From: Bacillota bacterium
Lineage (GTDB): Bacteria; Bacillota; Clostridia; Peptostreptococcales; Anaerovoracaceae
Length of the DNA: 17,317 bases
Reading direction: 5' to 3'
Assembly: GCA_905372035.1 (NCBI GenBank)
Contig: CAJPNN010000036.1
Location: 1 to 17,317, forward strand
The position numbers were made by a program, and so were the translations under genes. Within the stretch, counting starts at the first letter, position 1, and each line of letters opens with the position of its first letter. Shown here piece after piece: positions 1-7,021 of this stretch. Below the pieces are notes generated by a model. It saw nothing but the letters and a program-made list of their open reading frames with translations, was not told the DNA's origin and did not search any database.

Positions 1-228
1 AAATATATATTTAAAGATGTGTGTCACATGAGTATTCAGCAGTATATTGTCACACGTCGTATTACACATGCTGAGCACCTTCTTAGAGATACAGTGCTTC
101 CGATATCTCAAATTGCAGAAATGGTCGGTTATAAATATACGAGCAGTCTATCTGATATGTTCAGACGGCATACAGGAATGAAGCCTACCGAATACAGAGA
201 TAAAATGCAATTGCTGATAAAAGACTGA
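1..228 (+). CDS. AraC-family transcriptional regulator, C-terminal fragment
   Basis: The reading frame is open from base 1 to a TGA at 226-228, so the first 75 visible residues are the end of a gene that starts outside the window. They match the second half of an AraC/XylS DNA-binding domain. The visible pattern is I-x-x-A-E-H-L-L-R-D-T at about residues 21-31, then L-P-I-S-Q-I-A-E-M-V-G-Y (33-44), a recognition-helix segment S-S-L-S-D-M-F-R-R (48-56), and the typical family ending H-T-G-M-K-P-T-E-Y-R (57-66). Members bind DNA through two helix-turn-helix motifs and usually respond to a small ligand sensed by an N-terminal domain, which is not visible here. The internal ATG at 28 and GTG at 19 are not believable starts, because they would begin inside the domain. 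The target is unknown; the next gene downstream is a flavin-reductase-like protein 350 bp away. Confidence 0.88.
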   Translation, partial: KYIFKDVCHMSIQQYIVTRRITHAEHLLRDTVLPISQIAEMVGYKYTSSLSDMFRRHTGMKPTEYRDKMQLLIKD

Positions 229-580
229 TTAAATTGTTTGACAACAAGCCCTTTTCGGTTTTTTGTTTGTCTTTTTGCTTAGCAGCATTATACCGGATGC
301 CTTTCTATTTTTTTGTCACATGTGTATTGTATTATTGAACTATATATTATTGCACTGCAGTATTTATCTCAACTTCGTAACATGGACAAGAAAAAAGCGG
401 TTTTCCTATGCTTCCCTTACAGAAGAGAAAAGAACACCGCTTTTATGATTCCCTATTTAATTTTGTTACCTGCAACATACCTTATGGCATCTGTGGTAAA
501 ATACCTTTGGAAAGCTAAGTAATTATTATTTTGTATTTACAATATGCTTGCAAAAAATCAGAGAAACAGGAGGGATAATT
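229..580. other. Intergenic region without a supported gene
   Basis: This 352-bp gap holds no gene I can support. Two overlapping frames (263-448 and 313-522) are open, but they lack ribosome binding sites and any recognisable protein pattern. Just after the araC-type stop there is a small inverted repeat, TTGTT/AACAA (234-238 and 243-247), followed by T-rich DNA, possibly a weak terminator. A 9-bp inverted repeat, AAAAGCGGT (393-401) and ACCGCTTTT (436-444), is separated by 34 bases and has no known role. A possible extended -10 box, TGGTAAAAT (494-502), faces the flavin-reductase gene but lacks a convincing -35. Confidence 0.5.
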
Positions 581-1114
581 ATGGATTTTAAAACACAACC
601 GTATAACGCATTTGAAATGTTTGATCAAAAATGGGCACTGGTAACAGCCGGGGCGTTGTCAAACTTCAATTCATGTACAGTTTCTTGGGGAAGCTTTGGA
701 AATATATGGGGAAGTCCGGGACAAAGTAAAGCGACGGTCACAATTTATGTTCATCCGGATCGTTATACAAGTGAGTTTCTTAAGGGCAATGATCGCTTCA
801 CAGTAAGTTTTTTTCCGGAAGAAAATAAAGAAGCTCTGGTATATATGGGATCACATTCGGGAAGATACGGAAATAAAGCTGAAGCGGCGGGCCTTACACC
901 GATACCGTTAGGAAATACAGTTGGATATAAGGAGGCAAGCCTTACATTTGTCTGTAGAAAAATGTATCAACATCAGCTTGCGAAACAAAATCTCGTCCCT
1001 GATATTCAGGCATATTATTCACATAATTCTAAAGTATTTCCTGATGGCAATGGCGGATGGCAGCCGCATATTGTTTTTGTCGGAGAAATACTGGAGGTTA
1101 TTGATAAAAGATAA
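581..1114 (+). CDS. Flavin reductase-like (flavoredoxin-type) FMN-binding protein
   Basis: The predicted protein has 177 residues and resembles the flavin-reductase-like/flavoredoxin family, split-barrel proteins that bind FMN and act in electron transfer or NAD(P)H-dependent flavin reduction. Visible family features are W-A-L-V-T-A-G near the N-terminus, the segment S-C-T-V-S-W-G-S-F-G that usually contacts the flavin phosphate, and Y-V-H-P-D-R-Y-T-S-E-F followed by F-T-V-S-F-F-P. There is no signal peptide or membrane segment, so it should be cytoplasmic. The ATG at 581 is chosen because CAGGAGGGA lies just upstream at about 567-575; an earlier in-frame ATG at 548 would place that ribosome binding site inside the gene. 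It stands alone between an AraC-type regulator and htpG, so the physiological partner is unknown. The family call is good but the exact substrate cannot be read from the sequence. Confidence 0.85.
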   Translation: MDFKTQPYNAFEMFDQKWALVTAGALSNFNSCTVSWGSFGNIWGSPGQSKATVTIYVHPDRYTSEFLKGNDRFTVSFFPEENKEALVYMGSHSGRYGNKAEAAGLTPIPLGNTVGYKEASLTFVCRKMYQHQLAKQNLVPDIQAYYSHNSKVFPDGNGGWQPHIVFVGEILEVIDKR

Positions 1115-1198
1115 CTTATGAACTATAAATTTATATAGAGATTAATTTTTGGTTGAGATAAAATGGAAGACAAACATACTGTTTAAGGAGGAATTAAA

Positions 1199-3130
1199 AT
1201 GGCAAAGAAACAGTTTAAAGCGGAATCAAAGAGACTTTTGGATATGATGATAAATTCAATTTATACACATAATGAAATATTTTTGAGAGAATTGATTTCA
1301 AACGCAAGCGATGCGATAGACAAATTGTATTATAAAAAGATTACGGAAAACGAGACAGGACTTTCGAGAGATGATTTTGCTATAAAAATTGAAACAGACA
1401 AAGAAAAACGTTTATTGCGAATAAGCGATAACGGTATAGGTATGAGTAAATCCGAGCTTGAAGATAACCTTGGAACGATTGCAAAAAGCGGATCCCTCAT
1501 GTTCAAGTCGCAGGAGAGCGAAACGGAAGACAGCAAGAAGGCGATGGAAGACATAGATATAATCGGTCAGTTCGGTGTCGGATTTTATTCGGCTTTTATG
1601 GTGTCGGATTCTATTTCGGTGATATCAAAGGCATATGGCGAAGAGAAAGCATATATTTGGGAATCTCACGGAGTAGACGGATACACTGTAAAAGAGAACG
1701 AAAGACAGGAGACAGGCACAGAGGTAACTCTTCATATAAAGCCTAATACGGAAGAAGAGAACTATGATAAATATTTGGAAGAATATACAATAGCGGGGCT
1801 GGTAAAAAAATATTCGGACTACGTCAGATATCCGATAAAAATGATGATGGAAACACCGAACCCGAAAGCCGGCGGCGAAGATGAAGATAAAAATGAAGAT
1901 GCAGAGCCGAAAATGATAATGCAGGAGAAAACGCTGAACAGTATGGTTCCTCTCTGGAAACGTAATAAGAATGATATTACTAAAGAAGAGTATGACAGCT
2001 TTTATCGTGATAAGTTCTTTGATTTTGTTGAACCTGCAAAAGTCATACATAGCAGCGTTGAGGGCGTTACAAGTTACACGGCGTTGATGTTCATCTCCAA
2101 GAATCAGCCGTATGATTATTATATGAAAGATTATAAAAAAGGTTTAAAACTGTATTCAAGCGGAGTAATGATCATGGAAAACTGCTCGGAGCTTTTACCT
2201 GACTGTTTCGGTTTTGTAAAGGGATTGGTAGATTCGCAGGATCTGTCATTGAATATTTCAAGAGAGATACTTCAGCATGACAGACAGTTAAAAGCTATTG
2301 CCCGTAGGCTTGAGAAAAAAATACAAAGCGAATTGCTCGCATTGCTTAATAACGATAGACAAACATATGAGGAATTCTATCAAAGCTTCGGATTGACACT
2401 TAAATTCGGCGTGTATAATGATTACGGACAGAAGAAAGAGCTGTTGCAGGATCTGTTGCTTTTCCATTCGTCAAAAGAAAACAAACTTGTTACACTTAAA
2501 GAGTACATAGAAAGAATGAAGGACGGACAGCAGCACATATATTTTGCATCGGGGGAGAGTATTGCCAAGATAGATAAGATGCCTCAAACAGAAGTTCTTA
2601 AGGAAAAAGGATTTGAAATACTCTATCTTACGGAAAATGTAGATGAATTTGCTTTAAGAATGATGATGAATTATGACGGTAAAGATTTCAAATCAGTTTC
2701 GGACGGAGACTTGGATATAAGCATATCTGAAGAGGAAAAAGAGAAAACCAAGCAAAAAGAAGAAGAGATGAAAGAACTTTTATCGTTTATGAAAGATTCA
2801 CTTGAAGGAAAGGTAAAAGAGGTTAAACTCTCCGAAAGGCTAAAATCTCATCCGGTTTGTTTAAGTACGGGCAGCGGGCTTTCAATAGAGATGGAAAAAG
2901 TTATAAATTCGATGCCTGTAGGTGAAGAAAAAGTATCGGCGGAAAAAATTCTGGAGATCAATAAAGACCATGAAGTTCTTGACGTTATTAAAAAGACCTT
3001 TGATGCAGGAGATATTGACAAAGTTAAACTCTATACAAATCTGCTTTATAACCAGGCATTACTGATAGAGGGGATGACGGTGGAAGATCCTATTGAGTTT
3101 TCAAATAATGTTTGCAGCCTGATAAAATAG
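1199..3130 (+). CDS. htpG: Molecular chaperone HtpG (bacterial Hsp90)
   Basis: This is a full-length Hsp90 homologue of 643 residues, within the usual bacterial range. It is an ATP-driven cytoplasmic dimer that helps fold and remodel client proteins. The GHKL ATPase motifs are clear: E31 and the N35-A-S-D-A-I-D segment (Mg-ATP binding), D77-N-G-I-G-M (nucleotide binding), the lid-side glycine segment at about 90-97, and G-Q-F-G-V-G-F-Y-S-A-F near residue 123. The middle domain shows the conserved S-R-E-I-L-Q-H-D segment with the arginine that completes the ATPase site. An acidic, lysine-rich linker, E-D-E-D-K-N-E-D, lies near residue 227. AAGGAGG at 1185-1191 sets the ATG at 1199. No CIRCE element is visible upstream, so HrcA control is not supported here. 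It appears to be transcribed alone; the next gene converges on it. Confidence 0.97.
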   Translation: MAKKQFKAESKRLLDMMINSIYTHNEIFLRELISNASDAIDKLYYKKITENETGLSRDDFAIKIETDKEKRLLRISDNGIGMSKSELEDNLGTIAKSGSLMFKSQESETEDSKKAMEDIDIIGQFGVGFYSAFMVSDSISVISKAYGEEKAYIWESHGVDGYTVKENERQETGTEVTLHIKPNTEEENYDKYLEEYTIAGLVKKYSDYVRYPIKMMMETPNPKAGGEDEDKNEDAEPKMIMQEKTLNSMVPLWKRNKNDITKEEYDSFYRDKFFDFVEPAKVIHSSVEGVTSYTALMFISKNQPYDYYMKDYKKGLKLYSSGVMIMENCSELLPDCFGFVKGLVDSQDLSLNISREILQHDRQLKAIARRLEKKIQSELLALLNNDRQTYEEFYQSFGLTLKFGVYNDYGQKKELLQDLLLFHSSKENKLVTLKEYIERMKDGQQHIYFASGESIAKIDKMPQTEVLKEKGFEILYLTENVDEFALRMMMNYDGKDFKSVSDGDLDISISEEEKEKTKQKEEEMKELLSFMKDSLEGKVKEVKLSERLKSHPVCLSTGSGLSIEMEKVINSMPVGEEKVSAEKILEINKDHEVLDVIKKTFDAGDIDKVKLYTNLLYNQALLIEGMTVEDPIEFSNNVCSLIK

Positions 3131-3293
3131 GCGGCAGCGGTGATTATACGGAATTTAGTGCTCTGTGATTATTTTGTTTTTCAGACGGTGATTGAGCAAA
3201 AGTGCAGATAGCTGAGAATAATATATCATATCCAATTTGTTTCTATGGTATATATTCTCTTGCTGTATATAACATCAGGGGCTTGGACTCATG

Positions 3294-3314
3294 AAAAAAT
3301 TGATTATGATCAAT
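3294..3314 (-). terminator. Probable weak intrinsic terminator of the EamA-family gene
   Basis: Read on the minus strand, a 6-bp stem ATTGAT/ATCAAT with a 4-base loop is followed at once by six T residues. It overlaps the stop codon of the transporter gene at 3310-3312. The stem is entirely A/T apart from one G-C pair, so it should be weak, but its place and T tract fit an intrinsic terminator in the convergent gap with htpG. Confidence 0.4.
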
Positions 3315-4221
3315 CGACTTTCTTTGACGGCGGAAACGGCACCTGTGCTATTATTATCGCTAAAAATACCAGAATGCAGCCTGTACTTTCTCTAAGAGTA
3401 AGACTTTCTCCAAGCAGCAGCATACCGGAAAAGGCGGCGAATACAGATTCGAGGCTCATGATTATACAAGCTACCGAAGCGCGTGCGAATTTTTGTCCTA
3501 CCATTTGCAGAGTAAAGGCTATGCCTGATGCAAAAACCCCGGCATATATAATGTGTATGCCGCATTTAAAAATCGCATGAATATCGGGAGTTTCAGTTAT
3601 AAGAGTGACCGCCGATGAAAGAACAAAGCATGTTGCAAACTGAATACAGGATAATTTTATGCAGTCAAGATTCGGCGAATAATAGTCTACGACCATTATC
3701 TGGATTCCCCAGAACAAAGAGCCGACAAGGACCAGAATGTCACTTCTGTTCATTGAAAAAGATTCGGTAATACATAAAAGATATAGACCGATTGCAACTA
3801 AAGATATGGAAAACCAAATTTGTTTTTGGATTTTGTGCTTTAGAAAGACACCCAATATAGGCACAAAGACGACATATATTGCCGTTATGAAGCCGGCCTT
3901 TGATGCAGAGGTGTGAACTATTCCCACCTGCTGTATTCCTGCGGCTAAAAATATTACACATCCGCAGATTACCCCTCCTTTTATCAGGGAGGGATTTTTG
4001 TCTGCCTTCGGGGCTGTAGTTATGACCGGAAGATTAAATCGGGACTTTACGATTATTACTATAAGTAAAAATATAAAAGCCAACAAGCTCCTGCTCGTTA
4101 AAAATGTAAAAGGACCTATTAAATCCATGCTTGCCTTCTGGGAGACAAAAGAAGAGCCCCAGATGAGGGCGGTAAGCGTGAGTGCTGTATTTCCGAATAA
4201 TGTACCGTGTTTGTGTGTCAT
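3310..4221 (-). CDS. EamA/DMT-family membrane transporter
   Basis: This is a hydrophobic protein of 303 residues with about ten predicted membrane helices arranged as two EamA repeats, typical of the drug/metabolite transporter superfamily in the cytoplasmic membrane. Near the N-terminus is the family pattern A-L-I-W-G-S-S-F-V-S-Q-K; the second repeat begins around V-G-S-L-F-W-G-I-Q-I. The C-terminal half ends with S-L-E-S-V-F-A-A-F-S-G-M-L-L-L-G-E, the segment by which this family is most easily recognised. Members export amino acids, nucleotides or other small metabolites, and the substrate cannot be told from sequence. The ATG at 4221 is chosen over one at 4242 because AGGAG (4227-4231 on the minus strand) sits five bases before it. 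It diverges from the phosphatase gene at 4450. Confidence 0.9.
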   Translation of the reverse strand: MTHKHGTLFGNTALTLTALIWGSSFVSQKASMDLIGPFTFLTSRSLLAFIFLLIVIIVKSRFNLPVITTAPKADKNPSLIKGGVICGCVIFLAAGIQQVGIVHTSASKAGFITAIYVVFVPILGVFLKHKIQKQIWFSISLVAIGLYLLCITESFSMNRSDILVLVGSLFWGIQIMVVDYYSPNLDCIKLSCIQFATCFVLSSAVTLITETPDIHAIFKCGIHIIYAGVFASGIAFTLQMVGQKFARASVACIIMSLESVFAAFSGMLLLGESLTLRESTGCILVFLAIIIAQVPFPPSKKVD

Positions 4222-4294
4222 AAATACTCCTATATTAAACATACAGTCGATTTTTGTTTGACTTTCTGATAAAATGGTTCTACTAACTTGCGTG

Positions 4295-4438
4295 TTAAAA
4301 AATCGTGCAACATCTTGTTATTGTAATTTTGCTTATATCAAAAAATAAAAGGACGTTGTATGTAACAGTGACAGTAATTTTTTAACCATAGATATTAAAC
4401 AACATTATACATTATAGCACTTTAAAAAAATCGTGCAA
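4295..4438. repeat. Direct repeat pair in the divergent intergenic region
   Basis: TTAAAAAATCGTGCAA occurs at 4295-4310, and again with one extra A at 4422-4438. The copies are in the same orientation, about 128 bp apart. The second copy runs into the ribosome binding site of the phosphatase gene, and the first lies about 75 bp upstream of the EamA start. No inverted termini bound the segment between them, so an insertion sequence is not supported. They may be two binding sites for one regulator, or a small duplication. Confidence 0.6.
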
Positions 4439-4449
4439 GGAGGCATTTG

Positions 4450-5124
4450 GTGAAATCAAAAGATTCAGGGGATATAAAAGATAAATCCGAAAACAAGGTG
4501 AAATGTAAGGGAAGCATACATTTAATACGGCACGGACAAACCGAAGGGAATATAAACAGACTGTATTACGGAGCATCGGATATTCCCCTCACAGATGTAG
4601 GAATTTTTGAACTTGAAGAAAATTGTGAACGCGATATATATCCGCCGGCAAAAGGAGCGAGACTGTTTACTACAGGTATGTACAGGACAGAGCAGACGTT
4701 TGCCGTCATATATGGAGGACAGAGAGGGTTTGATGTTAAACCTGTAGAAGAACCTGAACACGATATACTTGACGGGATGAAAGAATATGATTTCGGTGAT
4801 TATGAACTCAAAACACATGATGAACTGAAAGATTTTAAAGAATATAGATCGTGGATAGGCGATGCATCAGGTGAAACCTGCCCTCCCGGAGGAGAAAGTC
4901 CGGCGAATTTTCAGAGGAGAGTATGGAAAGAATTTGAAAGCCTGCTTGAAAGTTTTGATGGGGATAACATAATTGTTATTTGTCACGGAGGCGTTATATC
5001 GACTATAATGACAAGATTTTTTACCCCGGATGAACCTAATATATATAAATGGCAGCCGGATCCGGGTAGAGGCTATACACTTTTAGTTGAGAACGGAGAA
5101 GTTGTAGCGTATGAAGAAATATAA
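4450..5124 (+). CDS. Histidine phosphatase superfamily protein (phosphoglycerate-mutase-like)
   Basis: This 224-residue cytoplasmic protein belongs to branch 1 of the histidine phosphatase superfamily. The catalytic signature L-I-R-H-G-Q-T-E-G-N is present with the phospho-accepting His28, and the second catalytic histidine is in V-I-C-H-G-G (His179). Typical supporting segments are the downstream arginine region T-G-M-Y-R-T-E-Q-T and the acidic segment E-Y-D-F-G-D-Y-E. The family removes phosphate from sugars, cobalamin precursors or nucleotides; nothing here, including the neighbours, fixes the substrate. An N-terminal extension of about 20 charged residues precedes the fold. A GTG start at 4450 is preferred over the TTG at 4447 because AAGGAGG at 4437-4443 lies six bases upstream of the GTG. 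Confidence 0.88.
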   Translation: MKSKDSGDIKDKSENKVKCKGSIHLIRHGQTEGNINRLYYGASDIPLTDVGIFELEENCERDIYPPAKGARLFTTGMYRTEQTFAVIYGGQRGFDVKPVEEPEHDILDGMKEYDFGDYELKTHDELKDFKEYRSWIGDASGETCPPGGESPANFQRRVWKEFESLLESFDGDNIIVICHGGVISTIMTRFFTPDEPNIYKWQPDPGRGYTLLVENGEVVAYEEI

Positions 5125-5208
5125 AATATATATGTGGATATATTAGTATATTAGATATAATGGAGACAGGATAATGACATACCTTGGAAATTTTTATAAG
5201 TAAATGTG

Positions 5209-5243
5209 ATGTGCCGCCCCAAGTATTAACAAGGGCGGCACAT
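5209..5243. terminator. Strong GC-rich hairpin in a convergent gap, possible bidirectional terminator
   Basis: ATGTGCCGCCC (5209-5219) and its exact complement GGGCGGCACAT (5233-5243) form a perfect 11-bp stem with a 13-base loop. It lies between the phosphatase stop (5124) and the anti-sigma stop (5357), where both genes end. That position suits a shared terminator, but neither strand has a run of T directly after the stem, so it is not a textbook intrinsic terminator. It could also protect transcripts from 3' exonucleases. Confidence 0.5.
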
Positions 5244-5356
5244 TCGCTTAGATATGTTGTTATTAATGAAAATTGCGTAGGGACATCTTAAAATCGAAAG
5301 TATGAAACTGTGAAATGAAAGATGACCCTTTATTTTATACATTTAAGAAACTGATA

Positions 5357-6289
5357 TTATTTTGTGATTTCAAATTCCTGAATTCCCATGCTGCCCGGAG
5401 CGATTTCATATTTATTGAACACTGCAACGGGATTACCGTGGTTATTTATGTAAAATGCCTGGTTTTTTCTTATGCCGGTAAACCCGTCATTTCCCGTAAA
5501 ATATGAATTCTCAGGCATTTTACTTCTTTCTTCGATCTGTGATTTTATTGATTTGTCGGCTATGCTCATGTATTCGGGACCTAAAACATCTTTCAAAGTT
5601 ATCTCTTTATTTTTATTTACATCGATGTTATAAAAATCCTCGTCAAAGTAAGCACTTCCGGAAGTAGATGTTTTGTACACACAGAATGAAAGTATTCCGT
5701 TATGTATTCCATAAACTTCATAATTTATGTATATTTCTTTTTTTACAGCATCTTTAGAATTTGAAGAACTTGAATTTTTGTTAAATTCAGCTTTGGTACG
5801 GGCTACTTTTTCATTTATTTTTTCTTGGATTTGTTTATTTACTTTATCCGCAAAAGCCTTGTCGCTTAAGCCTTCAACCTTAGGAATATTTGCAGTGACT
5901 TTAATGTTATTGCTGTTTTCATGTATTTCAGAGACGGTTACAACTTTAGCCAAGGATGATAAAACAGGAATTTTGCTCATAGAATGTGCGAATGCAGGAC
6001 TTTCATTTACGCCTATACTGAAGCCCGAAATTACCAGCAGCAAGGCTGCAGCTGACGTGACAAGACTTCTTGTTCTCATCTTTATTATTTTTTTACTCAT
6101 TGAAACTGACCCTCCCGATTGTGAATTTTTATCTTTTGTCCCATTATACGTTTCCTTTTTGATCTCACTCAATTCTATAGTTCGGCTGACAATCCGAGAA
6201 AGTTCCTCAGGGATTTCAACATTAAGATAATCTTCTTTTAGGAATTCAATCTTATTGTATTCATTTTCTGAGATATTTTTATTATTCAT
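5357..6289 (-). CDS. RsiV-like anti-sigma factor with DUF3298 domain
   Basis: This is a 310-residue single-pass membrane protein. Residues 1-70 form a cytoplasmic segment expected to hold the sigma factor. One transmembrane helix lies at about 76-94. The extracellular part ends in a DUF3298-type domain (about 215-305) with the characteristic D-V-N-K-N-K-E-I-T-L-K-D-V-L segment. In the known RsiV family this domain senses lysozyme, and signal peptidase cuts the protein just outside the membrane to start release of the sigma factor. Here A-F-A at 99-101 follows the helix and would fit such a cut site. The gene overlaps the sigma gene by eight bases; AGGGAGG inside the end of the sigma gene sets the ATG at 6289. 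The architecture is clear, while the signal sensed is inferred from the family. Confidence 0.85.
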   Translation of the reverse strand: MNNKNISENEYNKIEFLKEDYLNVEIPEELSRIVSRTIELSEIKKETYNGTKDKNSQSGGSVSMSKKIIKMRTRSLVTSAAALLLVISGFSIGVNESPAFAHSMSKIPVLSSLAKVVTVSEIHENSNNIKVTANIPKVEGLSDKAFADKVNKQIQEKINEKVARTKAEFNKNSSSSNSKDAVKKEIYINYEVYGIHNGILSFCVYKTSTSGSAYFDEDFYNIDVNKNKEITLKDVLGPEYMSIADKSIKSQIEERSKMPENSYFTGNDGFTGIRKNQAFYINNHGNPVAVFNKYEIAPGSMGIQEFEITK

Positions 6290-6806
6290 CGGAAAAAACC
6301 TCCCTTTCCAATTCGATTTTGAGTTTTTTAAGTCCCCTGTAAAGCTTTGATTTCAAAGTATTGATATTAAGCCCGGTTATCTTTGATATTTCATCAAGTT
6401 TCATATCTTCAAAATATTTCATGATTATTATACTTTTAAGCTCGGGTTCGAGCGTATCCATGGCTGCTCTCAGATCCAAGCAATCCGCTTCCGAGTCTAA
6501 AGGCGAATATGTCTCTTCCGGCATTTTTTCCGGAGCGGTAGGATAAAGTTTTTTTCTTGTTCTCAGCTCATCCAATGCGGAGTTTACCAATATTCGATAA
6601 AACCATGTTTTGATGTATTCCGGATTCTTTAAAGTTTCCCAAGAAATTAAAGCTTTATATATTGCATTTTGTACGGTATCAAGAGCGCCGTCACGCTCTT
6701 TTATATAGCTATATGCAAGGAGATAAAATTTATTTTGGTTTTCTTCAATGTATTCAATCAACGAATCATAGATATTCCGATTTTTATCATTGTTCAATGT
6801 CGACAT
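6282..6806 (-). CDS. ECF-type RNA polymerase sigma factor (SigV-like)
   Basis: This 174-residue sigma-70 family protein has only regions 2 and 4, the layout of extracytoplasmic-function sigma factors. Region 2 (about 25-85) contains the segment W-F-Y-R-I-L-V-N-S-A-L-D-E-L-R that binds the -10 element. Region 4 (about 115-165) ends in a helix-turn-helix, L-D-E-I-S-K-I-T-G-L-N-I-N-T-L-K-S-K, which reads the -35. The ATG at 6806 is chosen because AAAGGGAGGGGG lies just upstream. A longer frame beginning at 6860 would start on top of the ECF-type promoter described at 6831-6859, so it is not credible. The coupled RsiV-like gene follows with an eight-base overlap and is expected to hold this sigma inactive at the membrane until a cell-envelope signal arrives. 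Confidence 0.92.
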   Translation of the reverse strand: MSTLNNDKNRNIYDSLIEYIEENQNKFYLLAYSYIKERDGALDTVQNAIYKALISWETLKNPEYIKTWFYRILVNSALDELRTRKKLYPTAPEKMPEETYSPLDSEADCLDLRAAMDTLEPELKSIIIMKYFEDMKLDEISKITGLNINTLKSKLYRGLKKLKIELEREVFSDE

Positions 6807-6830
6807 CAATCCCCCTCCCTTTGCAATATA

Positions 6831-6859
6831 TAGACGATATAGGACAAATAAAAGTTTCA
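6831..6859 (-). promoter_or_regulatory. ECF sigma-type promoter for the sigma/anti-sigma operon
   Basis: On the minus strand TGAAAC (6859-6854) is followed after 17 bases by CGTCTA (6836-6831). This matches the TGAAAC...CGTC form known for Bacillus ECF sigma factors such as SigV and SigM. Transcription would begin about 6-8 bases downstream, a few bases before the GGGAGGGGG ribosome binding site of the sigma gene at 6806. Its position argues that the sigma factor transcribes its own operon. I saw no second copy with correct spacing in the intergenic regions of the window. Confidence 0.82.
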
Positions 6860-6932
6860 TGTAAATATAAATTTTTTCAATTATATGTGTTGTGATTATT
6901 ATAGCATGATTAAAAAACCTATGTTATAAAAG

Positions 6933-6949
6933 TATATACATGGTATATA
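6933..6949. promoter_or_regulatory. Palindromic operator candidate upstream of the his promoter
   Basis: TATATAC (6933-6939) and GTATATA (6943-6949) form a perfect 7-3-7 inverted repeat that ends four bases before the -35 box of the his operon. The position suits an activator or repressor site, and the symmetry suits a dimeric protein. AT-rich palindromes of this length can occur by chance, and the binding protein is unknown. Confidence 0.45.
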
Positions 6950-6953
6950 TATG

Positions 6954-6982
6954 TTGACTTTAATGCTTTAGTGTGATAATAT
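6954..6982 (+). promoter_or_regulatory. Sigma-A promoter of the histidine operon
   Basis: TTGACT (6954-6959) and TAATAT (6977-6982) are separated by exactly 17 bases, and TGA directly before the -10 adds an extended -10 motif. Transcription should start near 6989, leaving a leader of only about 33 bases before the hisZG start at 7022. That is too short for a T-box or an attenuator, so control must act at the promoter or elsewhere. Confidence 0.8.
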
Positions 6983-7021
6983 AATAAAGCAAGATAAGAC
7001 AAAAGAAAAGGCGGTATCGAA

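Noticed and set aside
263..522. Two overlapping open frames of 61 and 69 codons in the gap after the AraC fragment
   Set aside because: Neither has a ribosome binding site or a recognisable protein pattern, and the hydrophobic look of the first follows from T-rich DNA.
1625..2050. 141-codon open frame on the minus strand inside htpG
   Set aside because: It is the antisense of a clear Hsp90 coding sequence and shows no family pattern of its own.
4311..4422. Small insertion sequence or MITE between the two 16-bp direct repeats
   Set aside because: The segment has no terminal inverted repeats, and the repeats are longer than a usual target duplication.
6807..6860. Earlier ATG for the ECF sigma factor at 6860
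   Set aside because: It would lie within the TGAAAC/CGTCTA promoter, and the strong ribosome binding site belongs to the ATG at 6806.
6983..7021. T-box or his attenuator in the his leader
   Set aside because: Only about 33 bases lie between the predicted transcription start and the hisZG start codon, with no histidine-codon run or terminator hairpin.
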